Shown piece after piece: positions 10,791-22,089 of a stretch of DNA of 64,000 bases (its first letter is position 1; the number at the start of each line of letters is the position of its first letter). Under the pieces are notes generated by a model. It was not told the DNA's origin. It saw only the letters and a program-made list of their open reading frames with translations, and did no database searches. Source of the stretch: Ontholestes murinus (lineage: Eukaryota; Arthropoda; Insecta; Coleoptera; Staphylinidae); contig OZ018394.1 in the NCBI GenBank assembly GCA_963969525.1, forward strand, positions 18,058,976 through 18,122,975, written 5' to 3'. The translations under genes and the position numbers were made by a program.

Positions 10791-13670
10791 ATTTCTTATA
10801 TATGCATAGAGATTTTTCTCCGTAGCATTTTGAAGATGTCGTTTTTATTTATTTTTCTTTTATTTTCTGGCAAAAGATCAAAACCAATGGACATCGATGA
10901 GCCTTTTAATTTATTTACAAAACAAAACTATTGTTCAATTAATAAGGACTTTGCACCTTGTTTCACCGTAAAGTGAATTTCACGTCTATAGAGTTTTTTC
11001 CAGGTGAAAAAGTTTTATAAACCGTAATAAACTATTTATAAACAGAATAAACACAAACTCTTGATTAATAATTGTATATTTAAGTAATGCTTTATGTATT
11101 TCTAATAAATAACTAACTTATATTTCTCTATTATCTTCAGGTTGAAATCTCTGATATCCCATTTAAAATTCATAATGCATTCCAAGGAAGTTCACTAAGG
11201 CGATGAACTTAATCGAATAGTGGAACATAGATGGGAGAAAATTTAATACACACTGAGAATTTATGAGCGCGACAATACGCGATAAAACTAGCTTAGTGTG
11301 CTATATATTATAGGAATAATTTTAATCCTATACGAGAAACTCGATTAGTCGAGAAGATTTTTAATATAACTAAATCCAATTGTAATTGTATTTTAGGACA
11401 ATCTTTTTCTAACAATTACAGCCAGCCTAAAAATTTTAAATTTAATTTTAATATAATATTTGTGGCAGTTCTGCCTAAAAGGCGCCACGCGAAGTTTCCA
11501 AACTGTGCAAACTTTCTAATAGGTTTATATTACAGCGCTGTAAATTGCTGTAATTATACACGCACCTTAGCAAAATAATATGCGACTGTCATGAACCCTT
11601 ATTCATTCATTTGGGTAGTTGTTTTCTTACCAAGAACTTATTTAATATTGAAAGGTTAGGAATCGATAAATCGATGTTATTAATTAATGGCTCCTCAGTA
11701 TTCGTGACATATTTTTGAAAGATAATTATTTATTTATATCGCGTCGGAAAGACATTTACTACAATGGATGATTAAAATGCATTGTTGTATTAATAAATGA
11801 TTATAATTTGCAAAAACACACGCTAAAGGTAGATTAAAAATTTACATCGGTTAAGTGCTTTTTTGAATAACGATTTTGTGTATGAGAAAAAAACTTAAAT
11901 ATATTGTTATCATGTAATATTATCTCTTTTTTATTTTAATAAATTAAAACATTTTTATAGAGGTAATAAAATTGATTTCCTTATTTTGTGTACCAAATAT
12001 GTACCTTTTTCATTATTAAATTAATGTATTTTCTTTAGATATTCCAATCGCTAAAATAATGTTACTGCTCATTTGATTAGATAATTTACAAGTAATATTT
12101 TAGATTAAGTTGAAATATATCTTCCAATTTTTGAAACATTTGTGAGGGTTTCATTAATTGTCCATTGAATTACTTTAATATTAATGCAGACAACTTTAAA
12201 AGGAGGCCAATTTACAGATTACAGTCACAGATTCGAACTCTTGGAAAAGTTAATGGATTCGGCAATTCACTGAAGATACTTAAATTAATTAAAGATCCTC
12301 AAACTAAAAAAATAATAAACAAACTGCAGATTTTTTAAATATTATGCACAAACCCACAAATATTGTTAGTTATTATCAATTGTCATTACTAAATAAAACA
12401 TTTTTATAGCTATATAATGTACAAGTAATATGTGTATTAAATATTTAATTTAAATTATATGTACATTACAAACCTATTAATATTACAGGCGGAGGCATTA
12501 ATATTTAAACAATTCATATCCCATCGATTGCTTGCAGCAATAACTCGTATATTTATAAATAACATTTCCCTTGTAATAAAATATACGATCACGCATAATA
12601 AATGTTTTCGTTTGATAATCGTCCATTAATTGCACATTGTACAATATCATTTTTTCCATTAGCGTTTCACTAAATGATACCGTTGTGAAACAACTTCAAA
12701 ATGCAATTTCTAGATAACGAAATAATAAAACATTTACGTTGTTCCGTGCGCCATTAATATGCACATAGATAATTAATTGAATATTTTCCGCCAAAATTAA
12801 TTCATAAAATTCAAAAGGCACTTTCTGTAAATACACGAATTCCGGTTTAATTTCGACCCTTGTTATTCCAATTACCATGTCATGCATTTTTCATTTTAAT
12901 TTATGAAATGAAATGTGAAATGAGATAAACTTATTCTCAATATTACAAGGGCAAACGACTCGAGGTGAGTGCATAAATACATATTCAAAACCGTTGGAAA
13001 TGTTTGTTTTTAGTTGTTGGATAATGGAATAATCATTATTACGCAGTGAGGATGTACTTTAAAGGATGAACGCGATACTCTAAATCGCCATTAATTAGCA
13101 AGGGCGATTGTGGTCACTCATAACTAAACATCGAACGCATAATTAATTATTCAGCAGTGCATACATGTATAATTAGCTTGTTGTTTCAAAGGATTGCGTT
13201 GCCACTCTGACCATTAGTCTATAAGTGATATCTGTCACTAATCTAATTTCGGTTGAGGATGAAGATTGTTTGGCTCTGGCAATCTATAACACATACAGGT
13301 ATGTACACAGAATTACACTTTGCTGATCACTGCAGACGCAGGAATTATTTTTCGAGGAAATTACCAAAGTAATATTTAATTACAAAATAATCTTAGGAGG
13401 TTAAATACACTAATTGAAGTAATATTGATTACTGACTAATAAGGAAATATATCCAAACAAAGTACTAAAACTTTTTAATTGTACTAATCATATCTAAATA
13501 GATCGAAACCAATACAATGCAAATAGAAATATAAAAACTATAAAAAAAACTTTAAAATAACGAATAATATAATGCGTATATATTGAATGGTTTTGTTCGT
13601 TGCGATCATCGCCTTCCAGGCTTAAAACGACTAAACTTTTAGTTGAAAACTCGTTGGAATATAGAATATA
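10790..13670. other. Unique noncoding DNA
   Basis: The sequence is non-repetitive and AT-rich, with many TAATTA-type strings. No supported gene is present. A pyrimidine run ending in CTTCAG before GTTGAA (near 11140) is a weak splice acceptor look-alike and is not enough to call an exon. Confidence 0.55.
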
Positions 13671-13679
13671 GAAACTAAT

Positions 13680-16200
13680 AATTCCAAGAAACAGTTGTAA
13701 ATTCTTTCAAACAATTTACGTCATCTAAGGAAGAAGTAAAAATTCGCAAAACCATTTTAAAAAGGCTGTCCATAATTTTGCAAACAGTTAAAAAGCAAAA
13801 TTGAATTTTATTACTTAAGTAAAACTATTTTGTTATATTTTATATTAATTTGAATTAGAGCAACAAAAAGTTTGAATTCAGTTAAATTATTACAAAAAAG
13901 TAAATGACAATATTTAAAAGTAAAAAAGGAATAGTTTTTTTTATCGATTACATTTAAAAAAACAATAAAATTTTAAAATAGAAACATTTAATATTGTTTT
14001 AACTAGATTTTTCAATTTACCAAAAACATTGAAATTGATTAACAGTTAAAAAATGTTTTAAAATATCATCAGTTTATTTTTTTATTATGTCGAAAGAGTC
14101 TAAAATTTTAATTGAAATGGTACAAAATTTAAAAACAAATATTTTGTTTTAATTAGTTGGAATTGTAGTAAAAATATGTTAAAAATTTGCTTAATAATAG
14201 TGTTGAAAACTAACATTCTATAAAAGATAAAAAACAGTTGGATTTTACCAAAGATACTTCATAATTTGTTAAAAACTTACTTGCACAGAAAAGTTGAACT
14301 GTTACAAAAGAAGCACTTAAAAACGATAAAGTTTTTTCCAAAATTAAACATTTTCCATTTTTTAAACGAGTTATGTTTAACAGATTTTGTTTTAAAACAG
14401 TTTAAAATAAACTCTCTGGAAAGTTTCTAGAAAAGTTCGAGTTTCTTAAAAAAAGGTTAAATTTTAATTTAATAAAATACTCAAAAAAGGAAGATTTCTT
14501 AAAAAATTTTGCTAAATCTGTTTTATTTTTAATTTGTTAAAAAAAGATGAATACTTTGTAATAAATAAGCAAAATACTTTCCAGGAAATTTATAATTTAA
14601 AATTTAAGACTAAAAAAATACACTTTCCAAAATAGTGTTAATATTGTATTTTTAATTAAATCAAATTCTAGCAAAAATTACTGAAAATTTAATATTGCTT
14701 TCAATTATTACAAAAAACAATTAAAAATATTGATAAAACTGTTGAAAATATTAATTTTTTAAACACTTATTGCAAAATCAATTCAAACTAATTACCAACT
14801 AAAAATACTTCATAATTTGTTAAAAACTTACTTGCACAGAAAAGTTAAACAATTACAAAAGAAGCACTTGAAAACGATGAATAATTTTTTTTTCCAAAAT
14901 TAAACATTTTCGATTTTTTAAACGAGTTATGTTTACCAGATTTTGTTTTAAAAAAAGTTGAAAATAAACTCTTTGGAAAGTTTCTAGAAAAGTTCGAGTT
15001 TCTTAAAAAAAAGTTGAATTTTAATTTAATAAAACACTCTGATTTGCTTGCTGAAGAAAATTTCTCAAAAAAGGAAGATTCCTTAAAAAGATTTGCTAAA
15101 TATGTTTTATTTTTAATTTCTTTAAAATAAGATAAATACTTTCCAGAAAGTTTATAATTTTAAAGTTAAGTTTAAAAAAACTACACTTTCCAAAATAATG
15201 TTAATATTGTATTTTTAATTAAATCAAATTCTAGCAAAAATTAATGAAAATTGAATATTGCTTTCAATTATTACAAAAACAATTAAAAATATTGAAAAAA
15301 CTGTTGAAAATATTAATTTTTTATACACTTATTACAAAATCAATTCAAACTGATTACAGCCAAAATAATAATCTAAAATTAAATTTCCGTAATGAGTTTA
15401 AAATGTGGAAAATTTGCTTAAAACTTTTTAAAACTGGCTTTCTAGAAAAGTTAAAGAGTTTCTTAAAAAAACGTTTCAATTTTATTTTAACAAAATGCAC
15501 TGTTTTACTATGCACTTAAGAAAGTTTTTCAAAAAAAGAAAGATTTTTTTACCTTTTTTGCTAAATCTGTTTTATTTTTAATTTGTTCAAAAAAAGATAA
15601 TATAGTTGATGCTTGAAGCCATTACTTTGTGATACATTTTGAAAATTAGGACGATAAATAAAATTCACTTTGTTGTTATCACACACGGTTTTAATAATAA
15701 AAAACCGTGTGTGATAACAACAGAGTGAATTTTATTTATTTATCGTCCTAATTTTCAAAAAAAGATAAATATTTACTAATAAATAATCAAAATTAACTAA
15801 AATTATATCTATATAATAATAATAATAATGTTTTATTTTAAAAGAAACATTCGAAAGTTTGTTTGAAAGAGTAAAAAACAGATTTTCTAGGAATTTTATA
15901 ATTAAAATTTCAAAAATTGAAAACAGATATTAGAAAAAAAGTTTGTAAAAATGAAAATTTGTTCAGAAGTCTCTTTATCAAAGGAAAGCACTAAAAATTG
16001 AACAAAAACTTTCTAAAGAGACAACTTTTAATTTTGGAAACTGATAAAAAAACATTTGTTTAATTAACTTAAAATCAATTGAAAATTTACCAAAGTGGTT
16101 AATAAAAGTTTTCTAAAAAAACTCTTTTTTACCTTTCTTCAATTTTAGTTGCTTTTTAGTAAATGATATTTTTTTAATAATAATTTGCATTTTAGTAAGA
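13680..16200. repeat. AT-rich degenerate array with a 541 bp tandem duplication
   Basis: Low-complexity AAAACAGTTAAAAATTT-like sequence fills this stretch. The segment starting TACTTCATAATTTGTTAAAAA at about 14265 repeats with high identity at about 14806 (541 bp later), covering about 14265-14805 and 14806-15345. A third, weaker repeat of the TTTCTAGAAAAGTT block is near 15440. The 91-codon open frame at 15244-15519 lies in the repeat and is not credible. Confidence 0.7.
15601..15753. mobile_element. Foldback insertion 5 (153 bp) with 15 bp TSD
   Basis: Perfect 15 bp direct repeats TTCAAAAAAAGATAA lie at 15586-15600 and 15754-15768. A left tail (CCATTACTTTGTGATACATT at 15619-15638) is followed by arms 15641-15692 and 15701-15756 (the outer arm end overlaps the TSD) with an 8 base loop. 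Here the loop has no hammerhead-like string. Arm bases from TTAGGACGATAAATAAAATT onwards are identical to the entire 39 bp insertion at 25719-25757. Confidence 0.82.
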
Positions 16201-16329
16201 TTCGACTTTTTTAAATTTGCATAATATTTTTTCGTATTGTTGAACTGTTTTTTTGTCTACTTGTTCATCCGAAGTGTAGACCGTTTACCTATAAAAGACA
16301 CCTTTATTGGTATAAAAAATAATACACTT

Positions 16330-17050
16330 CTTTTTTTCTTTTTTCACTCCTTCTCTCTTCTCTTCTTCCTTTCCCACCTCAACATTCTCAGGATCCTTAC
16401 CCTGGCCCTATCTTCTCTCCATTCCCCTACCCGTCTACAACCTTCTACTAATTCCGCATCCACTCCATTACATTTCTCCGCCAAATGTACCCACGTATCC
16501 TTCCCTTCCTTGCATAACACGCATTCTCCGTATCTTTCACCCATCCATCTCTTCCCCCCTCTCTCTTCCGCCCCGCATCACGCTCTTGCCAAGGTCACCA
16601 TTTCCTCCCTTCCGAAGCGATTATCCTCCAAGTACCTTAGCCTCCTTCCAAGCACCTGCCACTTCTTGTACCCCTCACTGTATTCACTCTTCTCCATACA
16701 CCCTTGTCTCTCTTGCCTTTTCGTGCACCCATCCCGCCACATTCACCCCTTGTTTTATCCACTCCTTCACACGATCAGTCTCACCCTCTCATACATTCTT
16801 CTCCTTTTTACTCTTCATTCTCAAATGCTTTCCTTCCATACCTCCTTCACCAATCTTCCCTCTTCTAACCCCCACAATTTCTACTCATATCCAGCTATAC
16901 TCTCTTCATGGTTTCGCACCACATGATCTCCTTATATGATTCCTGAAGCAGTATGTATTCGGGTGTCGATTTTTCTACCCCTAACATCTGCTTCAGGAAA
17001 TAACGCTTCTCTCTCAATCCTTTCATACCCCCTAACACTCGATAATTATT
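16330..17050 (-). pseudogene. R1/I-like LINE remnant, C-terminal part of ORF2
   Basis: The minus strand shows the C-terminal region of a non-LTR retrotransposon polyprotein, broken over several frames. Near 16950 a stretch reads MLGVEKSTPEYILLQESYK. Near 16620-16680 it reads RRLRYLEDNRFGREEMVTLA. This is followed, after a TGA at 16578-16580, by CGAEERE and a zinc-knuckle-like CX2CX8HX4C motif (CVLCKEGKDTWVHLAEKC) at about 16460-16520. That order, ending in a CCHC-like knuckle and an R/K/E-rich tail, is seen in R1-type and related LINEs of insects. The TGA probably arose from a CGA codon. The region is markedly GC-richer than its surroundings. The 229-codon plus-strand open frame covering it is an antisense shadow. 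Confidence 0.65.
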
Positions 17051-17171
17051 TAACTATTCTATAAAACATAAGGTGTTTAAGTTTGTTAAGGGAAAGACGT
17101 GGGTCGGACTTTATGGTCTTTTTAACAATGACTTTCATAGACCTGAATTGCTATTTAGGCTTTTTGTAAGA

Positions 17172-17245
17172 CACATTATTTATTTATTTAATTATTTATT
17201 TATTTATTTATTTATTCATTAATTTATTTATTTATCTTTCTTTGG
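17172..17245. repeat. (TTTA)n microsatellite
   Basis: Nearly uninterrupted TTTA repeats, with a few ATT and CATT variants. Confidence 0.9.
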
Positions 17246-17249
17246 TCTC

Positions 17250-18190
17250 ATTTCTTGAATAATGCATATAAAAACATACATACAATTTTAAGCTAAAGAA
17301 GCGCGTTCGGAGTTCACAATTAAATATGTTCTTCCACGTAAACTATTTCTTTACCATAATGTTGAGGGGGCTAGTATCCTCTTCGACATGGGGAATCTTC
17401 TATATTTGCTTTTGTTCAGTTTTTTTATCTTCTTTTTCGGAGAGAATTTTTTGGTTGTTGTCAGCGTGGCAGGTATATAATATATCTTCTCGTTCGGAGC
17501 ATTTGCAATGGGAAGGAACATCTTGTGAATCAATCTTAAAATAGTAATATTAAAGCGCATGTGCCACCCATGGTGCCCACTGATTATAGGGTGGCTGAGG
17601 GGGTGTACCACGAGCATCGTCACTAGCTCCTCGACTACCATATTGTAAAGTGTAAATAAACGTGTTATTGTCTACTCTTCTGGACTTCTTGAGAACCACC
17701 CCCGTGAACCCACCATCGTTCACAAGTAATACAGATAAGAGTATTGCTTGGTACATTTCATTGCACTATTTACTCCAATAGTAGAATGGAGATACATCTT
17801 AAAGCTCACTTGAGGATATCACCTGATGCCCTTATAGTGTTATCTTCTTCAGGATGTGGTCCGACGTCGCACTCAAGTATTCACTATTTTGGTAATGTAT
17901 TACCTTCAAGAAGAAGTGCTAATTGTTCCAGTTAATAATTTATTTTGTATGTGACTCGCTATTTTGATCTTAATTGTTGGTTGACCAAGTATTCTTTAAA
18001 CCAGCGTTTCCAAAAATCCTGTGTTATACGTTAGATATATTATAATGTAGTAAATTGATTTATGTACGTACAAATCTGGTTTCGATGTTAGAAAAATCCC
18101 GAACAATAAATTAGTATTTCCTTTATCGGTGCCAATAATATAGTTTTTAAAGGGTTAATTACTCTTCATAAATGACTTTTAATTGGTTTT
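17250..18190. other. Moderately GC-rich island of unknown origin
   Basis: Several short open frames overlap on both strands and none is recognisable. The segment around 17640-17720 has an AATAAA followed by GTGTTATTGTCTACTCTTCT and a C-rich stretch. This resembles the R-U5 end of an LTR, but I could not find the second LTR, a primer-binding site or a duplication, so it is left uncalled. Confidence 0.3.
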
Positions 18191-18229
18191 CTATTGGACT
18201 GGTGATTGGTGATTGTTTATTTATTTTGA

Positions 18230-18499
18230 ATGTATCGTTATTTATATAATAACACAGTTCCTTTACAGACTTATAAAATTAAACCTTGTCAAACTAGACT
18301 CTTAGAACATAGGAAGTCAATTAAAAAAAAACAATTTACTGGTATTGCAAAACATTGTATAAGTAATAACCATTTTATGAACGTAAATAATTTTAAGATT
18401 TTCTACTCAGGTAATAGGGGATTTAGTTTTCCCCAATGCTTAAAGCACTTTATAATCACTCTTAATAATGCTTATGCAGTATTCAATGCTCCAGCCTAG
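18230..18499 (+). pseudogene. Possible Penelope-like GIY-YIG endonuclease fragment
   Basis: An open frame of 89 codons contains RLLEHRKSIKKKQFTGIAKH, with a spaced H further on (SNNHFMNVNNFKIF), and ends LNNAYAVFNAPA. In Penelope-like elements the GIY-YIG endonuclease has an R-x-x-EH core, then an A-x-H, then another H, and the protein ends soon after a similar hydrophobic LN segment. The GIY and YIG strands themselves are not visible upstream, so this would be the C-terminal half only. It abuts a 41 bp minisatellite. It is of interest because the window holds many PLE-like noncoding insertions. Confidence 0.4.
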
Positions 18500-18745
18500 T
18501 CTTGACCTATCCCAATTATATATTTATTGATCTAGGGTACTCTTGGCCTATCCTTATACATTATTAATTACTCTAGCGTACCTTTGATCTTTCCCAATAA
18601 ATTATTCATTGCACTAGCGTAGCCCTTACCTAGGCTAATGAATTATTTATTATCATAGCGTACTCCTGACATATTCCAATAAATAGAATATTAATCCGGC
18701 ATACTTCTAGCCTTTCTCAATTTAATATTAATTAACTAGGCGTAG
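18493..18745. repeat. 41 bp minisatellite, about six degenerate units (locus 1)
   Basis: Units share CTAGCGTACTCTTGACCTAT followed by CCCAATAAATTATTTATT. Phase points (the CTTGACC-like string) fall near 18501, 18542, 18582, 18624, 18665 and 18704, so the period is 40-42 bp. The same unit occurs at 29605-29812 and 52750-52965. Confidence 0.8.
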
Positions 18746-19405
18746 AAATGGTTTAGAGTTTTTAAATGATACTTTTGAAAGACAGCAAAATATAGGATTG
18801 TTTAATTCCAGAAAACATGCAAATAACAATGTAAAAGAACAATTTTTAAGTCTTAGTAGTCTTTCGGGACAATTTTTTTCCACCCATAGAATTAGTACGC
18901 CTGCTGGTACAAATAGACCTCTTCAATACATTAGAAATGAATTTTCCAGTCGTACAATGCATAGCAAATTTATTTTCATCTTATTTTTATTCAAATTCGC
19001 CTGTTTGCGAGGAATTCAGTAATGATGTTGAATTCTTCAATGAAAATGATATTATAGCCGATGAAGTGAGTAATGAGTTTGAAATCAGACAGAAAAAAAT
19101 GAGACAACTGCGAACGAAACCGTAGAGCCATCTTCAGATGTGATATTTTGTAGTAGTAATAGTCAACATTTTACTCCAATATTCTATCAGAACGCACACA
19201 TTCCAGATTGAAAATATTCGAGAGAGTTACCAAGAAAAAAGAATTGAAACAGACTATCATAAAATAATGATTGTATTGGGAGTATCTCTTGTGATGAGTT
19301 ACAACCGAGTACCAGGACGATTACTGGTCAAATGATGAATCATTGGGCAACATTTCAATAAAGAAAGCTATATACATATCGATGTAAATTATTATCAAAG
19401 TTATA

Positions 19406-20535
19406 CAAGGTGGACCAAAAGTCCATTTAAATTTGAATCGGTAGCTGCGACAAGCAGCGACGGCTGGGTGGAGCGGAAGGGTTACGAAGTGCAAGAGCGG
19501 CCAATGGGAATTAAGTACCATGGCGTCGTTCAGCGATAAACAGCGTGCGTTCTTTGTACGCGAGTACTACCGCAACAACGACTCTTTTACTCTAGCGCAA
19601 CGAAAATTTTGCGCTCATTACAATATACGGCGTAAAAATGAAGTTCCACCGATTCAATTGATTCGAAAATGGGCACAGACGTTCGAGGACAGAGGTTCAA
19701 CAATGAATCAACCACGATCCGGCCGACCTAGAACAAAAGGAGAACCCGAAAACGTCGAGCATGTAAGAGCGTCCATTCGTGAAAATCATGGACTCTCTAC
19801 TCGGAAGCGCTCTAACGCCTTAGGTATGCCAAGAACATCTTTGATTCGTATTCTTTACAAAGATTTAGATTTATATCCGTACAAAATCGAAATAGTACAG
19901 GAATTAAAGCCTCAAGATCACGCTCACAGGCCTCAATTTGCAAACGAAATGTTAGAGAGGTTCACCAGCTTTACCAACATTTCTTTTTTCTCAGACGAAG
20001 CACACTTCCATCTAAATGGACATGTGAATAGGCAAAATTGCAGGTTTTCGAATGACACTTATCCTAACTAGAAGCATCAAAAAGCTCTACATTCACCCAA
20101 AGTTACTATATGGGCAGATTTGTCAGCATGAGGCATTATTGGTCCATAGTTTTTTGAGGATCGCCGAAGAAATGCTGTTACAGTAAATACATAGCGGTAT
20201 ATTGCCATGCTACAAAACTTTTTTTCACCAGCGCTACAGGGTTTCGATGGTTTTAATCAACGATCGTGGTTTTAGCAAGATGGGGCAATTCGCTATTCGC
20301 GAAATTATTGGACAAAAAGTGATATCCAAAACAGGTGCCATTAATTGGCCACCTCGTAGCTTAGACTTATCCCCACTGGACTTCATTCTTTGGGGATAAC
20401 TTAAAAGTAAAGTTTTCAAAAGCAACTGAAATCCATATTTGTGTACTTTAATAATAAATAGAAAGTTTTTATTTCACATAACTAGTTTCTTCTAAATCGT
20501 CATTTGAAATGTAAATGAACTTTTGGTCCACCCTG
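19406..20535 (+). mobile_element. Mariner/Tc1-superfamily element, full length (1130 bp), inactive
   Basis: Terminal inverted repeats of about 30 bp start CAAGGTGGACCAAAAGTCCA on the left, and the right end is the complement of CAGGGTGGACCAAAAGTTCA. TA dinucleotides at 19404-19405 and 20536-20537 are the target duplication. It carries one transposase gene, listed separately. The insertion lies inside the piggyBac pseudogene, so it is younger than that element. Confidence 0.92.
19520..20430 (+). pseudogene. Mariner/Tc1-like transposase, broken
   Basis: The first 183 codons (19520-20071) are open. They have an N-terminal helix-turn-helix region, an SGRPRTKG linker at about residues 67-74, a second HTH (STRKRSNALGMPRTSL) and the first catalytic Asp in FFSDEAHFHLNGHVNRQN (about residue 159). 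After a stop at 20069-20071 the rest is recoverable in other frames: SPKVTIWADLSA with GIIGP nearby, a WF-QDGAI box holding the second Asp, then INWPPRSLDLSPLDFILWG (about 20340-20397) with the third acidic residue as D. It ends soon after LKSKVF, short of the usual C terminus. Fragments of the same family occur at 38790-39490 and 53740-53990. It cannot make an active enzyme. Confidence 0.88.
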
Positions 20536-21591
20536 TATTTGCTAATGCGAAGAAAATATTTTACTCCGAAGAAGTTGTCAATTGTGTCAAACAAACTTTT
20601 AACAAATATCATTCAGAATCATCATTCTAGAGTATTGACGAATCGATGACGAAATTTAAAGTCAGACAGTCGCTGAAGCAGTATTTACTACTGAAGGCCA
20701 TAAAACGAAGAATAAAGATTTGGGTTCGCTCAAATTTAAGAACTGGATATGTACGATCTGAATATATATGCGGGCAATGAAATGAACGCCACTGAAAGTT
20801 CTCTTGGCAAAATAGTAGTTACCAAATTATCCAGCACTATTAAGTGCCCGATTGTTGCATTGACATTTGATAGGTTCTTCTAATCTGTCCATTTGATACT
20901 TGATACTGTCAAATTTTCTGCTGTTGGAATATTGATAAGGAATCGCCAGAATATTCCCAAATTTTCAGGGAGCTTGGAAAGAGGCGCAAGTCAGTTGCAA
21001 TTCAATGAAAACGATACAGTAGTTTGCAAATGGCAGGATACAAAAAATGTGCTTCTCTGATAAAATCAGTATGATAGAAAGAAATATGAAAGATGACACT
21101 AAGAAAGAATTTTCGAGTCCGGAAATGTTCTACAATAAATATATAGGAGGAGTGGAGCTTGCAGATCAAATTGTTCGATTATGTGACTTTGATAGAAGAT
21201 CCAATAAGTGATGGAAAAAAAAGTTTTTAACAAAATACTCATGGTAGCTGTTAGAAATGCACATTTTATTTATTTATTTATATATCTTTGGACTCTTTCT
21301 TAAAAATTTACATATATAACAAATCAATTATGAAGATGCATAATGATCACAAAATCTGCATTCTTACCATTTCTCATTATTGTAGCAGAAGATTTGATTG
21401 CATAAAGTGGAGCAAGTGTAAAGAGACAATCAGCAAAATCATTCGAGCGACCGCGTTCAAAGAAAAACAAGCTCTATAATGTTGGTGACTATCTTCCCGT
21501 TGAAGACTCAAAAAGGCGACGCTGCTGCAGATGTGCACAGATACAGAAAGAGAGAAGAACGAAAACTCTGTGCCAAATGTGCAATATACCA

Positions 21592-21830
21592 TTATGAAAA
21601 ATGGTTATGTGGCCATCATAATAATTTCCCTATATTTTTCTCGAAATCCATGAGGATATTCTTAATAATTTACTCAATTTTGAATTTTTTACAATTAGCT
21701 TCTATAGTTTATTAGTAATAAACTTTACAAAAAAATATTTCAATAAAACTTTTTCAGTTTTTCATTCTCTTTAACTTCTGTTTGAAAAGTTATCTTATTT
21801 TTCAAAATTTCTTAAATTTCAAAATTTGAA
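21592..21830. repeat. Dispersed repeat G, copy 1 (partial)
   Basis: Shares GGTTATGTGGCCATCATAAT, TTTCCCTATATTTTTCTCGA and a downstream TTAACTTCTGTTTGAAAAGTT block with the longer copy at 39466-40097. It directly follows the cysteine-rich piggyBac C terminus. A detached second part of the same consensus is at 24236-24335. Confidence 0.6.
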
Positions 21831-21911
21831 TAAATCTATTAAATTTTGCAATAATGTTATGTTTATTTATGTTTTACAACTTTTAATTAAAACCCTCGCT
21901 TATGTTTTATT

Positions 21912-21960
21912 GATTGGAGGATGGGTTAGAGGAAACCCACCCACCCTACATATACATATT
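21912..21960 (+). repeat. GGGTGG/CCACCC repeat, copy 1
   Basis: Contains TTGGAGGATGGGTTAGAGG then AAACCCACCCACCCTACATA, a diverged copy of the motif central to the 32831-33143 foldback. Other copies lie at about 24709-24742 (inverted), 24862-24895, 32889-32927, 33050-33092 (inverted), 33216-33253 and 33422-33461. Confidence 0.65.
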
Positions 21961-22089
21961 AACTCTAATTACTGATCGCCTCGCGGTTTGCAATAATTAC
22001 AAAATTTAAATAAAAGAAAATTGACAAAGTAACATTTTTGATAAAGAAAATGGTTGCGACCGTTACTACGTGGTAATCCATACAATAGA

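Larger units (their letters stand above)
18930..21615 (+). pseudogene. piggyBac-type transposase, heavily mutated
   Basis: Translated pieces in shifting frames follow the order of a piggyBac DDE transposase. Near 19265-19385: SLVMSYNRVPG, then DDYWSNDESLGNISIKKAI. Near 20638-20750: DESMTKFKVRQSLKQY and IKIWVRSNLRTGYV. Near 21012-21050: NDTVVCKWQDTKNVLL. Near 21130-21200: YNKYIGGVELADQIV and RSNK. Near 21465-21590: a C-terminal cysteine-rich zinc-binding segment, LPVEDSKRRRCCRCAQIQKE followed by a second CxxC pair. The D of the DESM box and the D of the GGVELAD box are visible. Stops and frameshifts are numerous. A mariner interrupts it at 19406-20535, and about 120 bp of unrelated sequence interrupts it near 21255-21380. 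I could not identify TTAA-flanked termini. Confidence 0.85.

Noticed and set aside
15244..15519. 91-codon open frame
   Set aside because: It is inside the 541 bp duplicated AT-rich array and K/L/F/N-rich. The sister copy of the duplication does not keep the frame.
16237..16926. 229-codon plus-strand open frame, S/L/P-rich
   Set aside because: It is antisense to the R1/I-like LINE, whose minus-strand translation has real motifs (CX2CX8HX4C, EERE). The plus frame is low-complexity.
17560..17760. Possible solo LTR end
   Set aside because: AATAAA plus a C-rich end is suggestive, but no TG...CA boundaries, TSD, primer-binding site or partner LTR could be found.
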